64,000 bases of DNA from Verrucomicrobia bacterium LP2A (GTDB lineage: Bacteria; Verrucomicrobiota; Verrucomicrobiia; Methylacidiphilales; Methylacidiphilaceae). The notes under the pieces were generated by a model, which made no database searches, had not been told where the DNA came from, and worked only from the letters and a program-made list of their open reading frames with translations. The DNA is taken from assembly GCA_000526255.1 (NCBI GenBank), contig JAFS01000002.1, forward strand, positions 1,054,001-1,118,000, given 5' to 3'. Within the stretch, counting starts at the first letter, position 1; every line of letters begins with the position of its first letter. Of the stretch, positions 35,044-42,886 are shown in pieces. Position numbers and translations under genes: made by a program.

Positions 35044-35594
35044 TCACGCATCCATCTTCGGCAGGATCCTCTTCATGAATCCGTCGAACCAGGGAACGGT
35101 GAATGCCGTATCGCCGTGAGCGGGGCTGTAGATCATCCCTTTGGCAATCAGGCGATTTCGCAGCGGCGCTGCCGAGGTAACCGTCATTCTCAGTCGTTCC
35201 GCGATGTCGCCGGAGCGATGAGGACCCGCACCGAGCTCCGCCATGGCACGCAGATAACGCTTCTCGGCACGAGTCAGCCTGTCGAAGCGTACGCGGAAAA
35301 AGCCGTCGTCCAACTCCGCCAACGCCAAGGTTGTCGTGCGGGCAAGGACCTGCCTTCCGGCGCTTCGATCTTCACGCTGGCAAAGCCCCGGGCCTCGGCA
35401 TCGACCTCGATTCGGTTCAGCAGCACCGTCTTGCCGACTCCGCGTAGCCCGTGAAGGATCAAGCTTCGGGCGGAACGGCCAGACCGTATCCGGTCGAGCG
35501 CGATCGCGGCTCGTTCGATCCACGCATCCCGTCCAGCTAGTTCCGGAGGTGGCGTTCCGGCACCAGGAGCATAAGAATTTTTTCGTGGATCCAT
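35044..35594 (-). pseudogene. AAA-type ATPase gene with a large internal deletion
   Basis: The N-terminal part (from ATG 35594: PGAGTPPPELAGRDAWIERA, then LHGLRGVGKTVLLNRI with Walker A) runs to about 35345. The reading then continues in another frame with the C-terminal part (ALAELDDGFFRVRFDRLTRA, RSGDIAERL, GDTAFTVPWFDGFMKRILP). Full-length members of this ATPase family are about twice as long; the Walker B and sensor region is missing. The remnant is thus an internally deleted and frameshifted gene. Its start codon lies within the target duplication of the IS next to it. Confidence 0.8.
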
Positions 35595-35597
35595 TTA
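35590..35597. repeat. 8-bp target-site duplication, left copy
   Basis: TCCATTTA directly abuts the left end of the IS; the identical octamer is at 38171-38178. Read on the minus strand it is TAAATGGA and contains the ATPase start codon. Confidence 0.9.
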
Positions 35598-35629
35598 GGG
35601 TACTATCGCATTGACTCAGGCAGCCACAA
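35598..35629. repeat. IS terminal inverted repeat, left
   Basis: This 32-bp end includes the tnpB stop codon (35616-35618), so the last four sense codons and the stop of tnpB lie inside the transposase-recognition end. Confidence 0.85.
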
Positions 35630-37178
35630 GGGCTGGAGCATCGGGCGATTTCATGGACGCCTCGCGGCGTTCGGATGACCTCACCACGGGCAACGGCACT
35701 CCACCGAAGTAGGGATTGGTTGATCGTGGGTCGGCGGGGGCACCCCGGCTCCCGGTTCTGCCCAGGCCCAGCGCCCGGACAGGTCGCTCCCCGAACTCGC
35801 GCACGAGCTCGGCAAGGACCGCAGCCTTCCCCTGGAAGAGCCAACCATTGGGGCGCGCACGGCGCGCTTCGATGTTGGCCGCCGCATTGAGGTCGGCGTG
35901 CATTTGGTGACCGCACCAAAGGCAGACGAAGGTCTTCTGGTCGCGGCGGTTCCGCTTGTCCACATATCCGCAACCGGAACATGCCTGAGAGGTGTATGCG
36001 GCGTTGACCTCGGCGGAGGGGATTCCGAACCGCTCCTCCAGGTCGCGCAACTTCTCCTGGACGATCGAGCGTCCGCAGTTGCGCAGGATCGCGTTGAGCC
36101 GCTTCGAGAGGTCGGGGTGGCGGAAGTCGAGCCGCTCCAGCACCAACTCCTTGGGCTTGCCCTGCTCGACAAGGCGGTTGAGCACGCGGCCGACCTCGGT
36201 GCGAAGGAAGCCGCGCACGTCCTCCACCAGCGCCCGATACCGCTTGCTCTCGCGTGGCCTGAGTCCGGCACGCTGCTGGCTGGCCGCGATCAAGGCAAGC
36301 AGCGCGTCGTACCGCTTGAGCCACTTCAGCCAGCCCTGGCCGAGCAGCCGGCCGTCGGATGTGGCCAAGAGCGTGGACAGCCCAAAATCAAGCGCCAGCG
36401 CGCCGTGGCCGTCGTAGGCGGCGCGGCTTTTGGCGCAGACCTCGCCCATGTCGGTCACCACGCCGAAGCTCAGGCGACCCTCGCGCTCGTTCACCTGGAT
36501 GCCGTTGGTCACGCGGCCAGGACGCTTGGCATGGTAGTCGTAGGTGAGCAGCGGGATGGCGATCTTGCGCCCCTTCTCGAGCGTGGAGAGGCTCACCCAC
36601 CAGCCGACCCTGCCGCCCTGCGTCGCCTTGACGGGGCGGGCGATGCTCCCCGCGCGGTGGTCGAGGCGCATGGAGATGCGCGAGAGGTCCGGGCGGCGAT
36701 GCCGCACCATGCAGTGGCGCATCATGGCGCGCGCCAGCCGTCGCACGGAAACGGGAATCACCTCGCCCGTGTCTCTCCTCTCCACCTCGCTGCGCCGGAA
36801 CCACGCGCCCAGGCCGTTGATGGCGTGGAGTATCTGCTTGGTGGCGGGTGCCAGCGTGCTGTGGTTGACCATGTCTCGAAACTCATTGGCCCGGTTGCGG
36901 ATCCAGCCCTGGAGCTGCCCGACGACCTGCCAGCGGGCCATCTGGACGCGGTTGGCCGCGCCGATGACGGCGGCGAAGGTGACCTTGTCCAGGTCGTGGT
37001 TCTTGTCAAAGCGGCCCGTCTCGAAGAAGAGCCGCCACTCTTCCCGGCCCAGCAGCACCGCGCCCCGGCGGTAGGCTCTGAGCAGCGCGCGCACGGCCGC
37101 CTCTTTGCTGGCCGTCAGGTTCGACGGCAGCAGGTCGGTCCGATGGACGGGCGGATGCTCGGGCTTGGTGCGGGCCAT
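35616..37178 (-). CDS. tnpB: TnpB-like RuvC nuclease (OrfB with zinc ribbon) carried by the IS
   Basis: A 520-residue TnpB-family protein. The RuvC-like nuclease residues are all present: Asp264 in ALALDFGLSTLLATSDG, Glu348 in KELVLERLDF and Asp429 in HADLNAAANIEARR. The four-Cys zinc ribbon is intact (CSGC at 400-403 and CLWC at 419-422). The first 250 residues form a long, divergent N-terminal region; typical TnpB proteins are around 400 residues. Known TnpB proteins are RNA-guided DNA nucleases whose guide RNA usually comes from the 3' end of the gene and the element end. Here the 3' end overlaps the terminal repeat. ATG 37178 overlaps the transposase stop. Confidence 0.9.
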   Translation of the reverse strand: MARTKPEHPPVHRTDLLPSNLTASKEAAVRALLRAYRRGAVLLGREEWRLFFETGRFDKNHDLDKVTFAAVIGAANRVQMARWQVVGQLQGWIRNRANEFRDMVNHSTLAPATKQILHAINGLGAWFRRSEVERRDTGEVIPVSVRRLARAMMRHCMVRHRRPDLSRISMRLDHRAGSIARPVKATQGGRVGWWVSLSTLEKGRKIAIPLLTYDYHAKRPGRVTNGIQVNEREGRLSFGVVTDMGEVCAKSRAAYDGHGALALDFGLSTLLATSDGRLLGQGWLKWLKRYDALLALIAASQQRAGLRPRESKRYRALVEDVRGFLRTEVGRVLNRLVEQGKPKELVLERLDFRHPDLSKRLNAILRNCGRSIVQEKLRDLEERFGIPSAEVNAAYTSQACSGCGYVDKRNRRDQKTFVCLWCGHQMHADLNAAANIEARRARPNGWLFQGKAAVLAELVREFGERPVRALGLGRTGSRGAPADPRSTNPYFGGVPLPVVRSSERREASMKSPDAPALVAA

Positions 37179-38122
37179 CAGGCGGTTCCCGTGAGAAAGC
37201 GGTAAGGCAGCGTGCGCCCAACGCCGCCCCGGACGAGCAGGGCCATGCGCTCCAGGCAGGCGTCGGCCTTGCGGTTCCAGCGGAAGGCGGCTTCGCTGGC
37301 GTAGCATCCGAGCTGCTTGGGCGAGACGAAATGCAAGGCGCCGACCACCGCGCGTCCCAGGAACCCGCTGAAGGATTCGACGCGGTGGCCCGCGGAGTCG
37401 GTGCGGGCGTACTCCCGTTGGCTCTGGTTGACGGACAAGTGGGTGTGTTCCGCGCCCAGGTGCCTGTCGGCCGGGAGACCATCGGTCATCGCCCGCGCAT
37501 CGGCAGAGAGCACGCCGTCCAGCGCCTCGGCGACGGCGGCCTTGCCGTGGGTTGGAATGACCTTGGTTGCCACCTCGCCGCCGCGCTCTGCGGCGACCAG
37601 CAGCAGCGGACGTTTGGTGCCGCGCCCCTCGGGGTTGGGCGGAGGCGGGTCGCAGTCGTCGTCCGCGCGTTCCGGCTTGGGGCGCTTGCGCGGCGGCGCT
37701 CCGGCGTAGGTCTTGTCGATCTCGACGATGTTGGACAGCAATGGGCTATCCTCGGCCATCATGGCGCGGATGCGGTGGCCGAGGTGCCACGCCGTCTGGT
37801 AGGATACGCCCAGCATCTCCGAGAGCTTCACGGCGGAGATGCCCTTGCTCGACGCGACGATCTGGTAGATGGCCTGCGCCCAGGTGAGCATCGGCAGGTG
37901 GGTGCGGTGCATCGGCGTGCCAGCGGTGACCGAGAACTGCCGGTGGCAGGCGGTGCATTGCCAGCGGCGGATCGTCCGCAGCCAGCAGGCGTGGTTGACC
38001 CATCCGCACACCGGGCACATCGGGCCGTCCGGCCAGCGGGCGCGCTCAAACCACGCCCGCGCGGAGTCCTCGTCCGGGAAGAGATCGTGGAAGGCGCGGA
38101 GCATGAGGCCGGTGTCGGTCAT
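37178..38122 (-). CDS. IS1595-family (ISXO2-like) transposase
   Basis: A 314-residue DDE-type transposase. An N-terminal zinc ribbon (CPVCGW near residue 36, CTACHRQFSVTAGTPMHRT near 56) is followed by a helix-turn-helix stretch (SAVKLSEMLGVSYQTAWHLG). The ISXO2-like catalytic domain shows VEIDKTYAG, a second Asp in ARAMTDGLPAD, and a terminal VESFSGFLGRAVVGALH block. The frame is uninterrupted. It is the promoter-proximal gene of the element and is coupled to tnpB by an ATGA overlap. Confidence 0.9.
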   Translation of the reverse strand: MTDTGLMLRAFHDLFPDEDSARAWFERARWPDGPMCPVCGWVNHACWLRTIRRWQCTACHRQFSVTAGTPMHRTHLPMLTWAQAIYQIVASSKGISAVKLSEMLGVSYQTAWHLGHRIRAMMAEDSPLLSNIVEIDKTYAGAPPRKRPKPERADDDCDPPPPNPEGRGTKRPLLLVAAERGGEVATKVIPTHGKAAVAEALDGVLSADARAMTDGLPADRHLGAEHTHLSVNQSQREYARTDSAGHRVESFSGFLGRAVVGALHFVSPKQLGCYASEAAFRWNRKADACLERMALLVRGGVGRTLPYRFLTGTA

Positions 38123-38138
38123 GATCAGAATCTAGGGA

Positions 38139-38170
38139 TTGTGGCGGTCTGCGTCAAGTCGATAGGCCCG
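38139..38170. repeat. IS terminal inverted repeat, right
   Basis: The reverse complement matches the left end at 24 of 32 positions without gaps. It lies 16 bp upstream of the transposase ATG. Confidence 0.85.
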
Positions 38171-38178
38171 TCCATTTA
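38171..38178. repeat. 8-bp target-site duplication, right copy
   Basis: TCCATTTA, identical to 35590-35597. It marks the original position of the ATPase start codon. Confidence 0.9.
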
Positions 38179-38483
38179 TACAAAAGTTAGCAGTATTATC
38201 ATAATGTGATAAGATTAGATAAGAACCGTATAAGGCAACCGAGCGCCCTCATCAAGATCCCTTGTTGAAGGAGGGGAATCTACGGAAGAGGCGCCTCCCG
38301 GCATCGCCAGGAGGAACGGCTACGGTCCGATCGAACGGGCTTCCCCTCTCTTCCTTGCCGTTGCCGCAGACAGGGAGGCACCCTGGCCGCGGCTGCCCGT
38401 GAACGGGGGAACTTCGCTCCAGCCCGAACGGAGCCAGCGCCCGCCGTAATGCAAGCCAGGAAGCCTTTCCAGAGGCTGCCCGG
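38179..38483 (-). promoter_or_regulatory. AT-rich upstream region of the interrupted ATPase gene, then featureless DNA
   Basis: The first 55 bases (38179-38233) are strikingly AT-rich. On the minus strand they include TATGATAAT (GATAAT at 38200-38195), a plausible -10. After the insertion this promoter points into the IS transposase gene. The rest up to the permease stop holds a short frame without recognisable features. Confidence 0.4.
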
Positions 38484-39851
38484 TCATCCGAGAGCTGCCG
38501 CCTGCTTCTCACGCTGGGTCAGGCTGAGGTAGAGCAGAGCCGAGACGACGGTCCCAACGATGACCGCACCATCGCCCCATTCGGGATGCGCGGCGGCGAT
38601 GGATCCGAGGAACCAAGGCTCTTGCCGGATGAAGGGGAGGGAAGAGAGAACTCCGCCCAGCCAGCAGAAAAATCCGATCGACCCCGTGTCGAGGGAAGGG
38701 ATTCGCGAGAGGCGCGGCCGGAGGTGGGCGATCGCCAGGATCGGAAGCCGCGGGAAGATCAGGTAGGCGAGCAGGAAGAGGAGCCCCTCGTACCGCTGGT
38801 AGAATTCCTGCTGGCCGAAAAGCGCGATGGCAAGGCCTGTTGCGCCAACAAGGAGCGAGGCTCGGGATTGGGGGATGCGGATTCCGGCACCCAGGAGGGA
38901 GAGGCCAGCCGAGTAGAGATTGATCATGTTGGCGCTGATCGTTCCCATCACGATCGCTACCGCGAGGAGCAGGTGGAGGGAGCCCGGCAGCAAGGAGAAG
39001 AGCAGGTCTGTCGGGTCTTTGGAGCGGATCGCTCCCCCCAGGAAAGCGCCGAGGATCTCGATCCAGGTAGTCGAGAGAAAGGCTCCCCAGAAGGTGTGCC
39101 AGAAGACCTGCCGCTCGATCGACCGGGGCTCGTTCTCGTAGCGGAGGTAGCGGGAGTAGTCGGCAGCGAAGAGCATCCAGCCTCCGAGGTAGGAGAGGGA
39201 GATGGTTGCCGTGAGGATCCATGCTCCGGGGACCGCTGCTCCACTCCCAATTTTCGGTGCTGGGCAGGAGCCGACCGGGAGGGGGAGCAGGGCGAGCGCA
39301 GAGACGACGGAGAAGAGGAGTACGAGGACCAGGAAGCAGGCATCTCCCGCCCGAAGGATGAGCTTGTGGCCGATGCTGGCAACCAGGATTTGGACCGCGG
39401 CGAGCAGGAGGATCGCCGGGGCGGGAGGGATCGAGAGGATATGCTTGAGGGCATAGGCGCAGACCACCGTGTTGACAGCAAACCAGGAGGCACCGTTCAA
39501 GAAGTTGATCCAAGAGAGGATGCGGTTGCCCGGCTGTCCGAACCACCGCTCGCAAAGAGCCATCATCGGGACGCCGTAACGGACGCCGTAGGTGGAGAAG
39601 AGGCCGAGCACGAGGGAGCCCAGGAAGTTGGCGATGGCGATCGCCAGCGCGGCCTTCCAGAGCGGGAGGCCGAGAAAAGCGGTGGCGATGGCTCCCGTGC
39701 CCAAGGTCGCGATGTTGACATTGGCCGCCATCCAGAGTCGGAAGAGGCTTTCCGGCTGGCCATGGGCCTCTTGCGCCGTGACCCGCTCGATTCCCTTCAC
39801 CTCGAAGGGAGAGCTCTTCCTCGTGGCTCGCAGGGGCATTCCCTTCCTCAT
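38484..39851 (-). CDS. NCS1-family purine/pyrimidine or allantoin permease
   Basis: A 455-residue inner-membrane symporter with about twelve spans. NCS1 landmarks include the N-terminal FRLWMAANVNIATLGTGAIA, the SWINFLNGASWFAVNT block and the LFAADYSRYLRYE signature in the sixth/seventh span region. Its ATG 39851 overlaps the hiuH stop (ATGA). Position in an operon with a TonB receptor and HIU hydrolase suggests urate, xanthine or allantoin as substrate; sequence alone cannot choose. Confidence 0.85.
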   Translation of the reverse strand: MRKGMPLRATRKSSPFEVKGIERVTAQEAHGQPESLFRLWMAANVNIATLGTGAIATAFLGLPLWKAALAIAIANFLGSLVLGLFSTYGVRYGVPMMALCERWFGQPGNRILSWINFLNGASWFAVNTVVCAYALKHILSIPPAPAILLLAAVQILVASIGHKLILRAGDACFLVLVLLFSVVSALALLPLPVGSCPAPKIGSGAAVPGAWILTATISLSYLGGWMLFAADYSRYLRYENEPRSIERQVFWHTFWGAFLSTTWIEILGAFLGGAIRSKDPTDLLFSLLPGSLHLLLAVAIVMGTISANMINLYSAGLSLLGAGIRIPQSRASLLVGATGLAIALFGQQEFYQRYEGLLFLLAYLIFPRLPILAIAHLRPRLSRIPSLDTGSIGFFCWLGGVLSSLPFIRQEPWFLGSIAAAHPEWGDGAVIVGTVVSALLYLSLTQREKQAAALG

Positions 39852-40195
39852 TGCCCGCGGTAGACCGTGTAGCTCCATGGGGTGATGAGAAGTGGGATGT
39901 GGATGGGATCGGTCGTTCCGCTCATGCCGAAACGGATCACGATCTCGTCGAGGAAGGGCGGCTCGGGAAGCACGATCCCCGCTTGGGTAAAATAGCCCGC
40001 AATCGCAAAGACGATCTCGTACCGCCCGGCTCCGAGAAGTGCCTTCCCTGGGGGCGTGCAGGCCGCCCTTCCTGTTCGATCGGTCCGGCACTCGGCCAAG
40101 AGCTCCTGCGACTCGGCGCGGTAGAGGCGGAGCGGCACCCCCTCTGCGGGTCTTCCGTGGACCAGATCGAGCACGTGGGTCGTGAGGTGGCTCAT
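39848..40195 (-). CDS. hiuH: 5-hydroxyisourate hydrolase (transthyretin-related)
   Basis: Hydrolyses 5-hydroxyisourate, the PuuD product, to OHCU. The 115-residue protein starts MSHLTTHVLDLVHGRPAEGV, contains the catalytic His near the N-terminus, an Arg in LAECRTDRTGR, the HIPLLITPWSYTVY block, and ends YRGQ in place of the usual YRGS tetrapeptide. It has no evident signal peptide, so it is likely cytoplasmic. It starts 5 bp after the TonB receptor stop. Confidence 0.92.
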   Translation of the reverse strand: MSHLTTHVLDLVHGRPAEGVPLRLYRAESQELLAECRTDRTGRAACTPPGKALLGAGRYEIVFAIAGYFTQAGIVLPEPPFLDEIVIRFGMSGTTDPIHIPLLITPWSYTVYRGQ

Positions 40196-40200
40196 CGTGG

Positions 40201-42780
40201 CTAGAACTTGTAGGCGACATTGCCCTGGACCCAGAAAGGGAGGCCCGCCACGATCTGCTCGGTGTCCATCTCTCTCCCGAAGGTCACCCCCGGGCCATAG
40301 GGAAACCAGAGGTGCCGGTTGTCGGTCAGATTGTAGATGTTGACTCCGAAATCCCAGCGGGGCGTCGCGTAGTAGAGACGCGCGTTGATGACATATTCGG
40401 TGGGGATCTCGAGGTTGTAGGAATAGTCGAGATACTGGTTGCTCAGGACGAGCGCTGAAAGGGTGACACCCAGTCCTCCGTCGGTCTGGTAGGTGACCAT
40501 GGCGCTCAAGGTCTGATCGGGCCATCCGATAAAGGCATACTTTCCGGGGGGATAGTTGGCCGCGTTGTTGAGCGGAAGCCCCTGGGCAAGTGCAGTCGAG
40601 GTCGAATAGGTCTGAAACTGAAAGGGGCCGACGGGCATCCCCGACCAGTTCTCGGTGCCGTTGGCGAGCATATATTGGACGCGCGCCCAGAAGTTCCTGC
40701 TCGGCTGGTAGGTGAGGGCGAGCTCGAATCCCTTGATGTAGGCTGGGGTTGGAGGCATGCCCATGTTGGCGATGTAGAAATCCTGGCTGAAGCCCGCGGT
40801 GGTGATGTAGAGCTTGTCCTGGAGCAGGCTGAACTTGAGTCCTCCTTCGATGAGCTGATTGACCAGCCGGAACTCCGCCCCGTCGTAGAAAGGCGTATAG
40901 CCTCCCATGACCCCCACCGCACTTGTATAGCCCCAGTTGTAGTCGAAGTAGGCGGTCATCCAAGGGAAGGGCTTGTAGACCGGGCTCACGTTGACCATCG
41001 GCATGAGCACCGCCGCATCGTATCCGGTCGAGAGGAAGGCCGGGGTGCCTGGAGGCGTTTGCGCGGTGATGAAGAGGCCGGTTGCCCGCGCGCCGACCAG
41101 AAGGCTCAACTGATCGGTAAAGTGGATGTTGTGCTGGTAGAAGGGGGCGACCTGCCAGAACTGCGAATCTTCGGTGAGCGAGTAGCCGTTCAAGGGCTCG
41201 AAATACCATCCGGCGGGAGCCGATGGGATGGGCCAATCTCCTCCGCCGTAGGCGAGGGGATTTCCCACTCCCGCCGCGAACGAGCTCGAGAGCGAACCGT
41301 TTCGTAGGTTGGGATTGGCGAGCGCGGGATTCGAGGGGTTGGCGACGCTCCAGGAGTTTTGCGTGCCGAAGAAAGAGACCGCCTCGTAGTCGACGTTGCG
41401 CTGGAAGCCGAGCTCGATTCCGGCGTCAATGTGCTGCTCGAAGAGGGCCTCTTCCGGATGGAGGGCGGCCAGGACCTCCGTCCGATTGAAGACCTCGTAG
41501 TCTCCGGTCGCGTCGATGTCCTCCCATTGCGCATAGTCGATGAGCGAGCTGCGGATGTAGAAGGCAAAGGTGTTGTTCCGAATGTGCAGGTCGTCGTCGA
41601 TCGTGACGTTCTGCACCAGCTGGAGCATCCCGCTCATGCCCTGGCCGCCGCTGGCCGGATTCATGGCGGTCGAGCGGAGGCTGATCGGAACCAGCGGTCC
41701 CGCGTAGGTGTTGAAGTTGGGAAATCCGAAGCCGACCTGCGAAGGGGGGAGGGCGCCGGTCTGGTAGAGGCCGTTGTCGATGAGCTCGTTGGTCGGCCGA
41801 TTCATGAAGTCCATCACATTGAAGTTGTAGGTGCCGAAATCGGAGTAGAAGTCGACCGAGTAGTTGTCGGTGGGGCGAGCGCTCAAGGCCAGGTAGAAGT
41901 TCTGCTGGTCGTTGTACTGGTACTGATAGTAGCTCCCATTCTCCATCCCTAGGTAGCTGAAGCGGTAGGCGACCTTCTTCTCCTTGTCGATCGGCCCGCC
42001 GATATCCGCACCCCAGAGGTAATTCTGGTACATGCCGGTCGTGTCCCAAACGCTGCCGCGGAACCGGTCGAAGTAGGGCTGCTTGGTGATGTAGTTGACG
42101 GCACCCCCGTTGGCCTGGAGCTCGCCGAAGACCGCATTCGGCGGTCCCTCAATCACGTCCATCGACTCGACCATGTTGTAGTTCCAGGGAAGGTTCCACC
42201 AACCCGCGTCTTGCATCGTCATCTGCATCCCGTTGATGAAGCCCAAGGGCGGCATGCCCCGGATCATGGGGGCAAAGACGAGGTTGTTTCCCGCGGCGGC
42301 CGTCGAGCCCGGCGAGAGGAAGGCGGTGCTCACCGGATCGAAGACTCCTTGGGTGCCGGCTCCCTCGGTCTGCAAGATCTTCTGGTTCACGGGAAAGATC
42401 TGGCGGGGGATATCGAGCACATCCATCGGCTCCCCGTAGGCTCCTGACTCGGTGGGCGTCGCCGTCGGGAGCATTGATTCCCCGGGGGCCGTTGTGGTGA
42501 CCACCATGCTGGAGAGGCTGCCCTGCTGCTTTCCTGACGTTGGCGCACTAGTCGTTCCGAGGGCCGGAGCCGATCCCTGCGTCGGGACGGTCGCTGGATC
42601 GGGAGAGAGGGCCGCGGGTCCAGGGCTGGCGGAGGGAGAGGCGGGAACGGGAAGGGTCTCCGAGGAGGCGAGGGCTGTGCCTGTCGCAACCACCCAGAGA
42701 AGGAAGGAGAGCGGTTGCTCTCCCGCTGGTCGGGGAGTCGTCGAGATCGGAATGATTTTCGGAACGCTCGGTGGTCCCAT
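40201..42780 (-). CDS. TonB-dependent outer-membrane receptor of the purine operon
   Basis: An 859-residue receptor. From ATG 42780 there is a signal peptide (LSFLLWVVATGTALASS), an unusual Pro/Ser/Thr-rich linker of about 80 residues, a plug domain (FAPMIRGMPPLGFINGMQMT, ESMDVIEGPPNAVFGELQAN, GGAVNYITKQP) and a C-terminal barrel ending in aromatic NVAYKF, as expected for BAM insertion. It is the first gene of an operon with hiuH and the NCS1 permease, so it probably imports purines or related compounds. The frame extends to 42984, but the signal peptide fixes the start near 42780. Confidence 0.88.
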   Translation of the reverse strand: MGPPSVPKIIPISTTPRPAGEQPLSFLLWVVATGTALASSETLPVPASPSASPGPAALSPDPATVPTQGSAPALGTTSAPTSGKQQGSLSSMVVTTTAPGESMLPTATPTESGAYGEPMDVLDIPRQIFPVNQKILQTEGAGTQGVFDPVSTAFLSPGSTAAAGNNLVFAPMIRGMPPLGFINGMQMTMQDAGWWNLPWNYNMVESMDVIEGPPNAVFGELQANGGAVNYITKQPYFDRFRGSVWDTTGMYQNYLWGADIGGPIDKEKKVAYRFSYLGMENGSYYQYQYNDQQNFYLALSARPTDNYSVDFYSDFGTYNFNVMDFMNRPTNELIDNGLYQTGALPPSQVGFGFPNFNTYAGPLVPISLRSTAMNPASGGQGMSGMLQLVQNVTIDDDLHIRNNTFAFYIRSSLIDYAQWEDIDATGDYEVFNRTEVLAALHPEEALFEQHIDAGIELGFQRNVDYEAVSFFGTQNSWSVANPSNPALANPNLRNGSLSSSFAAGVGNPLAYGGGDWPIPSAPAGWYFEPLNGYSLTEDSQFWQVAPFYQHNIHFTDQLSLLVGARATGLFITAQTPPGTPAFLSTGYDAAVLMPMVNVSPVYKPFPWMTAYFDYNWGYTSAVGVMGGYTPFYDGAEFRLVNQLIEGGLKFSLLQDKLYITTAGFSQDFYIANMGMPPTPAYIKGFELALTYQPSRNFWARVQYMLANGTENWSGMPVGPFQFQTYSTSTALAQGLPLNNAANYPPGKYAFIGWPDQTLSAMVTYQTDGGLGVTLSALVLSNQYLDYSYNLEIPTEYVINARLYYATPRWDFGVNIYNLTDNRHLWFPYGPGVTFGREMDTEQIVAGLPFWVQGNVAYKF

Positions 42781-42782
42781 CT

Positions 42783-42830
42783 TCCGCTTGGCTCCGGAGG
42801 GCAGATAAAGCAGCCCCCGTGCCAAGCGGA
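42783..42830 (-). promoter_or_regulatory. Leader hairpin over the ribosome site of the TonB receptor gene
   Basis: TCCGCTTGGC (42783-42792) and GCCAAGCGGA (42821-42830) are a perfect 10-bp inverted repeat. In the minus-strand transcript the 28-nt interior can form a second helix (GGGGGC with GCCCUC, closed by a 10-nt loop). The 3' arm ends AGCGGA two bases before the receptor ATG, so the hairpin would mask the ribosome-binding region. It may instead be an operator shared with the divergent adenine deaminase gene. Confidence 0.5.
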
Positions 42831-42886
42831 GAGGAATGCGTTCGATCTCTGTGGCATATATTCTGCTTGATTGCCCAAAAATTCCC

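Larger units (their letters stand above)
35598..38170 (-). mobile_element. Complete IS1595-type element carrying tnpB
   Basis: The 2573-bp element is bounded by 32-bp imperfect inverted repeats: 35598-35629, beginning GGGTACTATCGCATTGAC, and 38139-38170, whose complement begins CGGGCCTATCGACTTGAC. 24 of 32 positions match without gaps. A perfect 8-bp duplication flanks it, the size expected for the IS1595 family. It contains two minus-strand genes that overlap by ATGA: the DDE transposase and a TnpB-like nuclease. Both frames are open and the duplication is perfect, so insertion is probably recent. Confidence 0.92.

Noticed and set aside
38252-38512. An 86-codon minus frame between the IS and the permease
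   Set aside because: Overlaps the permease end, lacks a ribosome site and has no recognised similarity.
42781-42886. A classical purine riboswitch before the TonB receptor or ade
   Set aside because: The hairpin lacks the three-way junction and conserved loop sequences of the purine aptamer; only a generic leader structure can be claimed.
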